A DNA stretch of 57,534 bases, from assembly GCF_900102965.1 (NCBI RefSeq), contig NZ_FNGM01000012.1:101824-159357 (forward strand), written 5' to 3'. Position numbers and translations under genes: made by a program. The stretch is from Paenibacillus jilunlii. Its GTDB lineage: Bacteria > Bacillota > Bacilli > Paenibacillales > Paenibacillaceae. Shown in pieces: positions 1-7,523 of this stretch. The first letter of the stretch is position 1; each line of letters begins with the position of its first letter. The notes below the pieces were generated by a model, which saw nothing but the letters and a program-made list of their open reading frames with translations, did not search any database and was not told where the DNA came from.

Positions 1-7
1 GCTTCAG

Positions 8-30
8 CAACGGCATTTCTGCCGTTGTTT
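8..30. repeat. Hairpin repeat, CAACGGCA/TGCCGTTG type
   Basis: An 8-bp perfect stem (CAACGGCA, loop TTTC, TGCCGTTG) is followed by TTT. The same hairpin sequence in slightly varied form recurs twice near the right end of the window (57075-57149), where it forms part of a 51-bp tandem repeat. This copy is therefore probably one member of that intergenic family, and it may be cut off at the window edge. It could also act as a weak terminator. Confidence 0.55.
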
Positions 31-61
31 CCGGGCAAACCGGCCGGCGGCGCTTCAAACC

Positions 62-100
62 AAAACGGGTGCTGTCCTCTCTCAAGGACAGCACCCGTTT
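62..100 (-). terminator. Rho-independent terminator of the chemoreceptor gene
   Basis: A near-perfect 17-bp stem (arms AAACGGGTGCTGTCCT and AGGACAGCACCCGTTT) with a CTCTC loop lies about 55 bases beyond the stop codon of the chemoreceptor gene. On the minus strand it is followed by TTTTGG. The A-rich and T-rich flanks on both sides mean it could work in both directions. Confidence 0.8.
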
Positions 101-153
101 CATATTTTGCGAAGAAGCCGCTCACCCGCAAGCATCCGCTGCTTACAGCCCAG

Positions 154-1926
154 CTAGACTTGAAACCGCGTCACTGATTCTTCAAGCTCTGCCAGCAAGG
201 TTCGAAGCTGTACGATGCCTGCTGCCACCTCATCAGTCGCACTGACCTGCTCATGGGCTGATGCTGACGTCTCTTCGACACTGGCCGCCGATTGCTGAGC
301 CAGGGCTGAGATATGCTGGCTGAATTCATTCATCGTTTCGCTGGCCCCGGTCATTTGCTGCAGATCATTGCCTATCTCATCGATGGTACCGGTCATCACA
401 TGGACGGACTGATTGATCTCAGCCAGGGCTTCGCCCGTTTCAATGATTTGCCGGCTGCCTTCCTCTGTTTTCTCCACACCGCTGCGCAGCCTCTGAACCA
501 TTTCCCTCGAATCTTCCTGGATGCCCTGTGTGATCCCGGTAATCTCCGAGACGGTCCGCTGCACATCCTCAGACAGCTTACGGACCTCCTGCGCCACTAC
601 GGCAAAGCCGCGTCCGCTATCCCCCGCTCTGGCCGCTTCAATCGCCGCATTGATTGCCAGAAGATGGGTCTGTTCCGAGATGCTCCGGATCGAGCCCACC
701 AGCCGGAATATCCCCTCATTCTTGAGGTTCAGCTCTTCCACCGTCTCCATGGACTGCGATACCACCTCGGCTATTTGGCCCATCTGTGCCACAGAGCTTT
801 CCATCAATTGCTTACCCTTGTCGCCCTTCAACCGGACCTGCTCGGAATGCTCCGACAGCTCCATGCCTTTGCCGGCAAAATCCTCAATCAGCCGGTTCAG
901 CTCCTCTACCGCCCGGGAGGCATCAACAGCCGCCTCGGCCTGGCTTCCCGATGCCTTGGCAAGCTCCTCCATAGTTAGGGCTATCTGGCTGCCGCCTTCC
1001 TTCGTTTGGTTCGCATTATTCAGCAAGCCCTCGCTCTGCTCCGCAATGATCTGGGCAACGCTTCTAATCTTGCCGACAATTTCATGAAGAGTCCGGTTGG
1101 TGTCATTCACCGTCTTGGCCAGCAGGCCGATTTCATCCGCGTTGGAGATAAGGGTATCTTCAGCGGTCAAATCTCCGCCAGCGATGCGCTGAAGATGCGC
1201 CGTCACTTTCTTGACCGGATTAATCATCAAACGCCGGATGAGCCTGTTGATTCCTCCGATCACAATCAGCACCAGCAGCACCGTGACTAGACTTAGAGAT
1301 TGTGCAGTATGAAAGATTCCGGAAGACAGTTTTCCCTTATCTTCCGCTTCATCCTGACTGGAATCCACCAGCTTCTGAAGATCGACCTGCACGGCGCTGA
1401 AGGCGGAAATGCCTTTTTGCGAGACCTCCAAAGCAAGCTCCTCATCGCCTGAGCCGCTAAGCTTGATGGCCTGGTCATTAATCGTCATGAACGCATCCCA
1501 TTTGCTGCTGAGAGCCTGGAACTGCTGCAATTGCACGTCCTTTCGGAGCCCGGCCTGATAGCTCTTCATGGCATCAGCTGTTTTGCGGATATATATATCC
1601 CGTTCCTCTTCAAGCGCCGCCTTGTGCGTCCCTTCCGTATCGAGAATATGCTGTATGCTGATAGACATAATATGTTCTGTATAGTAATTAATATTATGTA
1701 TCTGATTCAGTGCGGGCATCATCTTGTCTACAATTTCCCCCGTATTCTTATGCATTCCGTTCATCTGATAGAGGGAAACTCCCCCTAATACCATAACCAG
1801 AATGGCCAAAACCACATAACCGGAGGCAATTTTAATCGCGATGCTGCTTCTGATTTTTGCTGCACCCTGCTTCAATAATCCATTCCATCTGCCTGCGGAA
1901 CCTTCCATCCCCAGCTCTTTCTTCAT
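154..1926 (-). CDS. Methyl-accepting chemotaxis protein
   Basis: A membrane chemoreceptor of 590 residues that would signal through CheW/CheA to control motility. In order: a short cytoplasmic leader, a first membrane helix at about residues 33-53, an extracellular helical sensor (four-helix-bundle type) to about 205, a second membrane helix at about 211-231, a HAMP linker, and a long cytoplasmic coiled-coil signalling domain. The conserved hairpin tip is readable (LLAINAAIEAARAG, then GRGFAVVAQEVRKL). The start is supported by AGGAGG seven bases upstream. The ligand cannot be predicted because the sensor is generic. The gene stands alone, ending at a strong hairpin, and no che genes are in view. 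Family assignment is firm. Confidence 0.96.
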   Translation of the reverse strand: MKKELGMEGSAGRWNGLLKQGAAKIRSSIAIKIASGYVVLAILVMVLGGVSLYQMNGMHKNTGEIVDKMMPALNQIHNINYYTEHIMSISIQHILDTEGTHKAALEEERDIYIRKTADAMKSYQAGLRKDVQLQQFQALSSKWDAFMTINDQAIKLSGSGDEELALEVSQKGISAFSAVQVDLQKLVDSSQDEAEDKGKLSSGIFHTAQSLSLVTVLLVLIVIGGINRLIRRLMINPVKKVTAHLQRIAGGDLTAEDTLISNADEIGLLAKTVNDTNRTLHEIVGKIRSVAQIIAEQSEGLLNNANQTKEGGSQIALTMEELAKASGSQAEAAVDASRAVEELNRLIEDFAGKGMELSEHSEQVRLKGDKGKQLMESSVAQMGQIAEVVSQSMETVEELNLKNEGIFRLVGSIRSISEQTHLLAINAAIEAARAGDSGRGFAVVAQEVRKLSEDVQRTVSEITGITQGIQEDSREMVQRLRSGVEKTEEGSRQIIETGEALAEINQSVHVMTGTIDEIGNDLQQMTGASETMNEFSQHISALAQQSAASVEETSASAHEQVSATDEVAAGIVQLRTLLAELEESVTRFQV

Positions 1927-2002
1927 ACCTGCGCCTCCTTAAACTTTTGCAAAACATAGCATGGGCTTCCATTTGTTTCTTTTCATTTTCACGAATAGGC
2001 AC

Positions 2003-2026
2003 AAATAAAGACTTTAGTCTTTATTT
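2003..2026. promoter_or_regulatory. Perfect inverted repeat in the intergenic promoter area
   Basis: A 10-bp perfect inverted repeat (AAATAAAGAC, TTTA, GTCTTTATTT) sits about 75 bases upstream of the chemoreceptor start and 65 bases upstream of a small candidate reading frame on the other strand. Its symmetry and position suggest an operator or a short hairpin in a divergent promoter. No regulator can be named from sequence alone. Confidence 0.4.
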
Positions 2027-2092
2027 CGGCAGAATGAACTGAGAATTTTATACTATAAAAGGTATGTGAATAGGATATTAGGAGGATGTAAG

Positions 2093-2161
2093 ATGTACGT
2101 AAAACGGCTCAGCCGGTACTTTTTTCAAAAAAAGAACAAAATCACCCTGGCGGGTAAATAG
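2093..2161 (+). CDS. Candidate 22-residue cationic peptide
   Basis: A very short reading frame starts with ATG seven bases after a textbook AGGAGG and ends at TAG. It encodes 22 residues with seven Lys/Arg and no acidic residue (begins MYVKRLSRYFF, ends TLAGK). Upstream lies an AT-rich stretch with TATACT about 40 bases before the start, which could be a -10 element. It resembles no family I recognise and could be a leader peptide, a small membrane-active peptide or chance. The quality of the ribosome binding site is the main support. It is divergent from the chemoreceptor gene. Confidence 0.35.
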   Translation: MYVKRLSRYFFQKKNKITLAGK

Positions 2162-2186
2162 GGTCCTGAAGGTTACGTAATCCGCA

Positions 2187-2370
2187 TTGTTGTATAACAT
2201 GCAGGATTTTCGTCCATTTGGTGAAGTCGCGCCCATATTGTTGTGCAATTCAATTCACAAGATTTTTGTCCGTTTAGCGTACTTAGGACACAAAATGTTG
2301 TATATCGTACAAGATGTCCACCCATTCGGCCTGCTTAAGACACACTTTGTTGTATTCCGTGCAAGATTTC
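2187..2370. repeat. Degenerate tandem repeat, period about 51-57 bp
   Basis: Four imperfect copies of a unit containing TTGTTGTAT, then CAAGATTTTTGTCC. The TTGTTGT anchors fall at 2187, 2238, 2295 and 2347, giving spacings of 51, 57 and 52; the 57 is explained by a small insertion in the second unit. The stretch has no plausible gene. Its period matches the exact 51 bp of the other arrays in this window, although the sequence differs. Confidence 0.7.
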
Positions 2371-2404
2371 CGAGGGTTAACCCCTTTGTCCTTCAGCAAT
2401 TCCA

Positions 2405-2595
2405 AGTGGAAAAAGGATAACTAACTTGCTCGAACGCCCTGTTCTCCGCAGGCTAAGTGGAAAAAGGGTAACTAATTTAGCACATTTCGCCCCTACCTAG
2501 GTAATATAGTCTAATTAAGTTCCCTTTTTCCACTTAAATCTCATAATTGTTGATTTCCGAGAGAAATAAGTTCCCTTTTTCCAACTAGCACTGCT
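2405..2595. repeat. 51-bp repeats in convergent orientation (AGTGGAAAAAGGG family)
   Basis: Two direct copies of a unit starting AGTGGAAAAAGG(G/A)TAACTAA begin at 2405 and 2456, exactly 51 bases apart. Two inverted copies (AGTTCCCTTTTTCCA) begin at 2518 and 2569, again exactly 51 apart. The inner copies form a roughly 20-bp inverted repeat that could fold into a long hairpin. No gene is evident. The local minus-strand translation shows a WKKGT motif repeated every 17 residues, but this is a consequence of the period rather than good evidence of coding. Confidence 0.75.
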
Positions 2596-2687
2596 CCCCT
2601 GCTTTTTCGCAAACGCCAGTTGAAAAAAGGCTATAGAATCCGGCTGATTTCCACCCGTTTGAGTGAATTCGCTGAATTCGCGCATAC

Positions 2688-2719
2688 TTATCCCCAAGTT
2701 TATGCACAATTTATCCACA
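2688..2719 (+). promoter_or_regulatory. Cluster of three DnaA boxes
   Basis: Three same-strand 9-mers match the DnaA box consensus TTATNCACA: TTATCCCCA at 2688 (one mismatch), TTATGCACA at 2700 and TTATCCACA at 2711. Their starts are 12 and 11 bases apart, close to one helical turn, which would put bound DnaA on one face of the DNA. No dnaA or dnaN gene is nearby, so this is more likely a DnaA-binding or titration cluster than the replication origin. It lies just past the terminator of the mannanase gene. Confidence 0.55.
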
Positions 2720-2748
2720 ATAAAGAGAAATCATAATTTCCTAAACAA

Positions 2749-2778
2749 CAAAAAAGACCCCGTGCGGCCGCACGGGGT
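2749..2778 (-). terminator. Terminator of the SLH mannanase gene
   Basis: A perfect 22-base palindrome (ACCCCGTGCGG and its complement) is followed on the minus strand by a CTTTTTTG tract. It lies about 50 bases beyond the stop codon of the large mannanase gene. Confidence 0.9.
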
Positions 2779-2830
2779 TCAATGTAGAGGCAGAGCCGGC
2801 TGGCACTGCTAATATCTGCCTGAAATACTG

Positions 2831-5800
2831 CTACTCCAGGATTACGTCATCTATATATACTATAGCCGCACTGTCTGAAGAATAGATTTCCAAGCCCATG
2901 GCGCGAACCATAGTTTTGTCGATCTTGACCTTTCCTGTCCAGTCAAAACCGTTCAGATCAAGCGAAATCCATTGATATTGATCAGTCAGGGTCACTTCAT
3001 CTGTATTGGCCCAGTCCCAGTTGGCTCCACTTTTCAGGAACACCTTGCCTTTAGCGGTTCCTGCGGAAACCCGGACATGGAGTTTCAGTGTACTGCCGTT
3101 ACTCAGATCCTTATCACCTACAAAATTCAGGTCAACGACATTTGCGGCAGCTGTTTCAAGCGGATAGTCCGCACTCAGTACTCCCTTGCCGCCGTCAGTT
3201 GCCGAGCTTAAGTGGCTTGCACCCATAGTATTCGTTCCGAATGTCCAGCCTTGTTCAGAACCTTCGAAGTCAAACAGAGTCCCGGGAGCGGTACCCCCGC
3301 CGTCACTTCCTCCCGGAACGGTTCCGGCATCCGGATCATTAACCGCTTTGATGTCGTCAAAGTACATCGAGGATGTCAGCTGCGTGCCGTCCGGCTTGGC
3401 ATTGGTGTAGATCGAGAACTTTTGAACGTCCTTCAGGTTGGTCCTGGTCAGCGTTCCTGTTGCGCCATTGGCCGGAACGAATTCACTAAACTTTGCATTC
3501 ACAAGTGCCGCCTGCTCAGTGGCAGTGTCGGGATAGTACTCGTAAGTGCTCCCGCCTGCATTAATCTGTATAACCAGCTTCTGCCCCTTGGCATCCGGCT
3601 TATACCAGAATTGCAGTGCGTTGAAGCCGGACCAGTCTACATTAAGCGCCTTGGTCACGCCGGCATATCCGCTCGCGCCCAGTGTATAGGTATACTTCAT
3701 GCCGTAGCTGCCGCCATGTTTGTTCGCGTCAAGCGCCGTTTCCGTCGCATCGCCTCCCGCATGGACAAATTTCGTGTTCAGCGCCTCGTCACTGCCCAGA
3801 TAGCTCTCGAAATCGTCGACCACAGCCGGGTCAGAGCCAGTTTCCACGTAAGTGCTGTATAATCCGATATTGTCGATATATACCGGAATGCTGCCGCTTG
3901 CCAGGCCGCTGCCCACAATGGATACCGCAATATCGTCAGCTGCAAGGAGCGCAGCTGCATTAGTCATATCAATTGTTGGTGTGAAATGCACATACTCTAC
4001 GCCATCAAAGGTCTCCTTCGGCAGATCCGTAAAAGAAATTTGAGTGGTTCCGATTCCATACTTGCCGTTCCAATCCGGAGGCAGCTGCACGACAGCCTGC
4101 AGACTTGCATTTCCGTTCTCCGGCTGCGCGGTGGCCGGCACCCACACATCAAGCTTCACGCGCGTTGCATCTGTCAGGTAGACGCTGTCTATAACCGACT
4201 TCGCATTCTTAAGCTCCAGCTTCAGCTCCTGCCAGGTATCCGCAGGGTTCATCCCGCTTGCATTGACCTTCAGCACGCCGCTGCCGTTGAACTGCCCCGG
4301 CTCGATGGAGTCCACTGCCGCTTGATAGCCGCCGTTGCTCTGAACACCGTCAATGCCGTTGTCGAACGTATAGGCTCCCAGCAGCACTTCGCTGATTTTT
4401 ACAAAAACGGAGTTCGTCTGCTCTAATAATACAGTCCCGTCTTCACTGTATACCTTCACCGTTACCGCGGCAATTTTGCCGTTCAGCTTTGCATCCGGCG
4501 ACCAGTCCGCGACATAAAATCCGGTTTCCGGGTCCAGCACGAGCGGCGTTTCCAGGGCCGATTCACCCACCGTGTACACCACTTTTGCCGGTGACCCGTT
4601 CAGGACGCGGACACGGATCAGGGTTGTGCCTTCCGCCACTGTAGCCTGATTAGTCGGAGAAGCGATGTGCATGAAGACCTGCTCCCCGGCAGTGTCAACA
4701 GCTTGTGTGTAAGCTCCGTTGATTTCTCCGCTGAACAGTGTATACGGATCGTCGAAGAAGGACTTAAAGTCAGCCATCATCTGATGCTCTTGTCCTGAAG
4801 CGAGCGGATAGGGAACATAAGAGTTCTCGCTAGGAGTAAAGTCGGCCCAGGTCAGCATGAAGGCCATTCTTTTGGCATCCGGGTTGGATTTCAGCGCTGT
4901 AGCGAGACGGGTGTAGAAGTCCGGAGTGGAGTTGCCCGCCACTTTCATGTTCTGATAACCAAATTCGGTCAGTGCCGCAATCTTGTGTTTTGCATCGGCA
5001 ATCTTTGAGAGGGTGGCGGCTTCTGTGGCAACGCCGTCGAACCAGCTTTGCCCTTCCCCGTTGTAGTAACTGTCGAAGCCCAGAATATCTACATAATCGT
5101 CACCCGGATAGGTTTCGAGATACTGCTGCTCATTTGTGCCAAATCCGCCCCCGGGAGAATATGCGTACAGGAAGTTGTGGACCTTCTTAATATCCCGCAG
5201 GTATTCCACAGTGTACCGGAATAACTCTTTATACTGGTCTTCTGTTGTAAAAGCGCGCCCCCACCAGAACCAGCTGCCGCTCTGTTCATGGAACGGGCGG
5301 AATATAACCGGAATGGAACGGCCGCTGTCATCCTTCAGACTATTCGCAAACAGCGCGATATTATCCAGGAAGGCGTTGAACTCGGCATGCTTGCTGCCGC
5401 CGGGCAGGATATGCGAGACGACAGAGCCCTTAAGGTCATAGAAATCGCCGCCGGTCACAAAGTTAGGCATATGGGCGCTTAGTGTTAGCACACCGCCCAC
5501 TTCATAAGCATGTTTCATGCTGGCAGCAAGATTATCAATGCTGGCATACACATCTCCTGCCACACCTGGCTTTTCTTTGCCCTCCAGGCTGAGTGTATCC
5601 CAGCCGAACAGGGCCGGATGCGCACCCACGGCATTTTTCACATCGGATTCCGTCCCGTCACGTTTCATGATCGATTGGCCTTCGTCCGTTGCGTGCTGCT
5701 GCCCGAATAGCGTGCCTGTGCCCCGGATATCGTCCAGATAGACGAACAGCGACCGGGTAGCAGACGAGGCGCCGGCATCCGCGAGATTCACCACCCGCGG

Positions 5801-7075
5801 GGACGGTTCTGTTCCTCCATTGCCGCTGCTGGGAGCAGGGGTTGCCGTCGGTTCTGTCCCTCCATTGCCGCTGCTGGGAGCAGGTGTGGCCGTCGGTTCT
5901 GTTCCTCCGCTGCCGCTGCCTGGCGCAGGTGTGGAAGCTGGTTGGCTTGGAGCTGGAGTGGCGGCTGCAGTCCATGGCGATGCCACTCCGCCTTTCACTA
6001 TATAAGTACCGGCAGCAAGAGACTGTCCATTCAGAACAACCGATCCTGCACGGACATCCAGCCTGCTGATCGTACCCTTGCCCACAATAGAGGTACCGGC
6101 GGCACCAGCACCGATTACAAGCCCGGAAATCACTGCATCCGTATCCATTTCAATTATAGAAGCGCTTTCAATTTCCATCCGCTTGATAGCTGTAGCACTT
6201 TCGCCAGCAATCCGCACCTTGCCTTCCGGGCGGTTGACGACAACAAGTGCAAGCTTGGCATCCTTCATATGAATGGAATGCTCCCCGCCTCCGGCAATGT
6301 ACACGTCACCCTGCACCGTCACCTTCTCCAGAGAAGCCTCGCCGTTGCCGATCCCAGGGGCCAAATACAAATTGCCCGAAATTACGCTGTCTTTAAGAGT
6401 AACTCCGGTATGGTTGACCAGCACGTTGCCCTGTACAGCTCCCCCGTCAGCAGTCCCGGCTGTGTGGTAGTAGCGGCTGACCAGCCTGTCGACGATGCTG
6501 ACCGTCTCCGCTCTGGTAACCGGACTATCCGGGCGGAAGCTGCCATCCGGGTAACCTTGGAGCGTACCCTGCAGCGCCTGGACAGCCTCCTTGGCATAGC
6601 CGCTGATAGCCGCATTGTCCGTGAATGAAGCCGAAGCCGCTCCCGCGGTTGGTTTAAGCGAAAAAACCGCTGCCAACAAGGCAGCCGCATCCTGCCGGGT
6701 CACTTGTGTATCTGCTTTCGCTTTGTTGTCCGGAAAGCCTTTATAATAACCGGCCTGCTTGGCAATCGACAGATCCCTGGCGTACCACGCCCCGGCCGGC
6801 ACATCTGCAAAAGATGTCTCCGCCGCAGCACTGAAGCCGAACAGTTTGTTCACCATGCTGACCAGCTCCGCACGTGACACCTTGTTGTCCGGTCTGAACG
6901 AGCCGTCAGGATAACCCTGAACCACTCCGTTCCCCTGCCACTTGGCAATGCTGTCCTTCGCCCAGTGCGTCCCCAAATGTTCATCCTGCTTGACGTAAGC
7001 AAACGCAGGTGACGCTGCCGAGACAAGCATGATAGTGGTCAGGAGCGTTGTGAGCCCTTTCTCGAACCGCTTCAT
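2831..7075 (-). CDS. SLH-anchored GH26 beta-mannanase with C-terminal binding modules
   Basis: A secreted, cell-wall-attached glycosidase of 1414 residues, predicted to cut beta-mannans. The ATG at 7075 is preferred: GAGGAGG lies just upstream and a clean signal peptide follows (about 1-26, ending SPAFA). In order: three SLH repeats (about 36-198; GYPDGSFRPD in the first and third), a glycine- and valine-rich beta-repeat region (about 212-365), a TPAPSSGNGG linker built from 15-residue repeats, and a GH26 domain at about 438-780. Candidate acid/base Glu597 lies in RPFHEQSG and nucleophile Glu704 in ALTEFG. Then come an Ig-like segment and three jelly-roll carbohydrate-binding-like modules to the end (CBM27/CBM11-like by appearance). 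SLH repeats normally hold such enzymes on pyruvylated wall polymer. A cre-like site overlaps the 5' leader. Confidence 0.93.
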   Translation of the reverse strand: MKRFEKGLTTLLTTIMLVSAASPAFAYVKQDEHLGTHWAKDSIAKWQGNGVVQGYPDGSFRPDNKVSRAELVSMVNKLFGFSAAAETSFADVPAGAWYARDLSIAKQAGYYKGFPDNKAKADTQVTRQDAAALLAAVFSLKPTAGAASASFTDNAAISGYAKEAVQALQGTLQGYPDGSFRPDSPVTRAETVSIVDRLVSRYYHTAGTADGGAVQGNVLVNHTGVTLKDSVISGNLYLAPGIGNGEASLEKVTVQGDVYIAGGGEHSIHMKDAKLALVVVNRPEGKVRIAGESATAIKRMEIESASIIEMDTDAVISGLVIGAGAAGTSIVGKGTISRLDVRAGSVVLNGQSLAAGTYIVKGGVASPWTAAATPAPSQPASTPAPGSGSGGTEPTATPAPSSGNGGTEPTATPAPSSGNGGTEPSPRVVNLADAGASSATRSLFVYLDDIRGTGTLFGQQHATDEGQSIMKRDGTESDVKNAVGAHPALFGWDTLSLEGKEKPGVAGDVYASIDNLAASMKHAYEVGGVLTLSAHMPNFVTGGDFYDLKGSVVSHILPGGSKHAEFNAFLDNIALFANSLKDDSGRSIPVIFRPFHEQSGSWFWWGRAFTTEDQYKELFRYTVEYLRDIKKVHNFLYAYSPGGGFGTNEQQYLETYPGDDYVDILGFDSYYNGEGQSWFDGVATEAATLSKIADAKHKIAALTEFGYQNMKVAGNSTPDFYTRLATALKSNPDAKRMAFMLTWADFTPSENSYVPYPLASGQEHQMMADFKSFFDDPYTLFSGEINGAYTQAVDTAGEQVFMHIASPTNQATVAEGTTLIRVRVLNGSPAKVVYTVGESALETPLVLDPETGFYVADWSPDAKLNGKIAAVTVKVYSEDGTVLLEQTNSVFVKISEVLLGAYTFDNGIDGVQSNGGYQAAVDSIEPGQFNGSGVLKVNASGMNPADTWQELKLELKNAKSVIDSVYLTDATRVKLDVWVPATAQPENGNASLQAVVQLPPDWNGKYGIGTTQISFTDLPKETFDGVEYVHFTPTIDMTNAAALLAADDIAVSIVGSGLASGSIPVYIDNIGLYSTYVETGSDPAVVDDFESYLGSDEALNTKFVHAGGDATETALDANKHGGSYGMKYTYTLGASGYAGVTKALNVDWSGFNALQFWYKPDAKGQKLVIQINAGGSTYEYYPDTATEQAALVNAKFSEFVPANGATGTLTRTNLKDVQKFSIYTNAKPDGTQLTSSMYFDDIKAVNDPDAGTVPGGSDGGGTAPGTLFDFEGSEQGWTFGTNTMGASHLSSATDGGKGVLSADYPLETAAANVVDLNFVGDKDLSNGSTLKLHVRVSAGTAKGKVFLKSGANWDWANTDEVTLTDQYQWISLDLNGFDWTGKVKIDKTMVRAMGLEIYSSDSAAIVYIDDVILE

Positions 7076-7096
7076 CCAATCATCCTCCTCAGAAAG

Positions 7097-7110
7097 TGTA
7101 AGTGCTTTCA
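7097..7110. promoter_or_regulatory. Possible cre-like operator
   Basis: TGTAAGTGCTTTCA resembles the catabolite-responsive element recognised by CcpA (WTGNNARCGNWWWCAW) with two mismatches. It lies about 20 bases upstream of the mannanase start codon, a common position for catabolite repression of polysaccharide-degrading genes. It could equally serve a LacI-family sugar regulator. Confidence 0.4.
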
Positions 7111-7117
7111 AATCCAA

Positions 7118-7482
7118 AGAAGCACAATAACTACATTGGCAATATTAGCATCAAAACTGTAAATAAACAATAACAAAAATACAATTCATATTAAATTTTT
7201 CATAATTCATCTGTTGAATAAAGAAGAGACTGGTACCAAGGACTTCATTAAACTCAGTAAAAACAAGGAGTATTCTGCACATTCCCTACTGTCAGAATTT
7301 CAAATGCCTATTATAACTCCCCACAAAAATAAATAACAAAACAATAACAAAATAGAGCAAATCAACACCAGAATTCCAAACTAAAGACTATAAATCACAA
7401 GACAGGACTATAAAAAGCCCTGCTGGCTGCTTAAATTTGTACCGCCGTTAGTAAAATCACCCCAAAATATACTTTATGAATG
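7118..7482. other. AT-rich intergenic stretch without a gene
   Basis: About 365 bases, strongly AT-rich, lie between the mannanase start and the terminator of the dGTPase gene. They contain many AATAACAAAA-type runs and presumably carry the mannanase promoter. No credible reading frame, tRNA or recognisable riboswitch was found. Confidence 0.5.
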
Positions 7483-7508
7483 AAAAAAACCGCCCCATTC
7501 AGGCGCGG
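7483..7508 (-). terminator. Terminator of the dGTPase gene
   Basis: A CCGCGCC/GGGGCGG stem with a short loop is followed on the minus strand by seven Ts. It lies just beyond the stop codon of the HD hydrolase gene. Confidence 0.8.
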
Positions 7509-7523
7509 CTTACGATAATCCTT

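Noticed and set aside
2187..2595. Possible CRISPR array
   Set aside because: The units are contiguous 51-bp repeats or inverted copies without unique spacers of constant length, and no cas genes are in the window.
2688..2719. Replication origin
   Set aside because: DnaA boxes are present, but no dnaA, dnaN or AT-rich unwinding region with DnaA-trio-like repeats is nearby.
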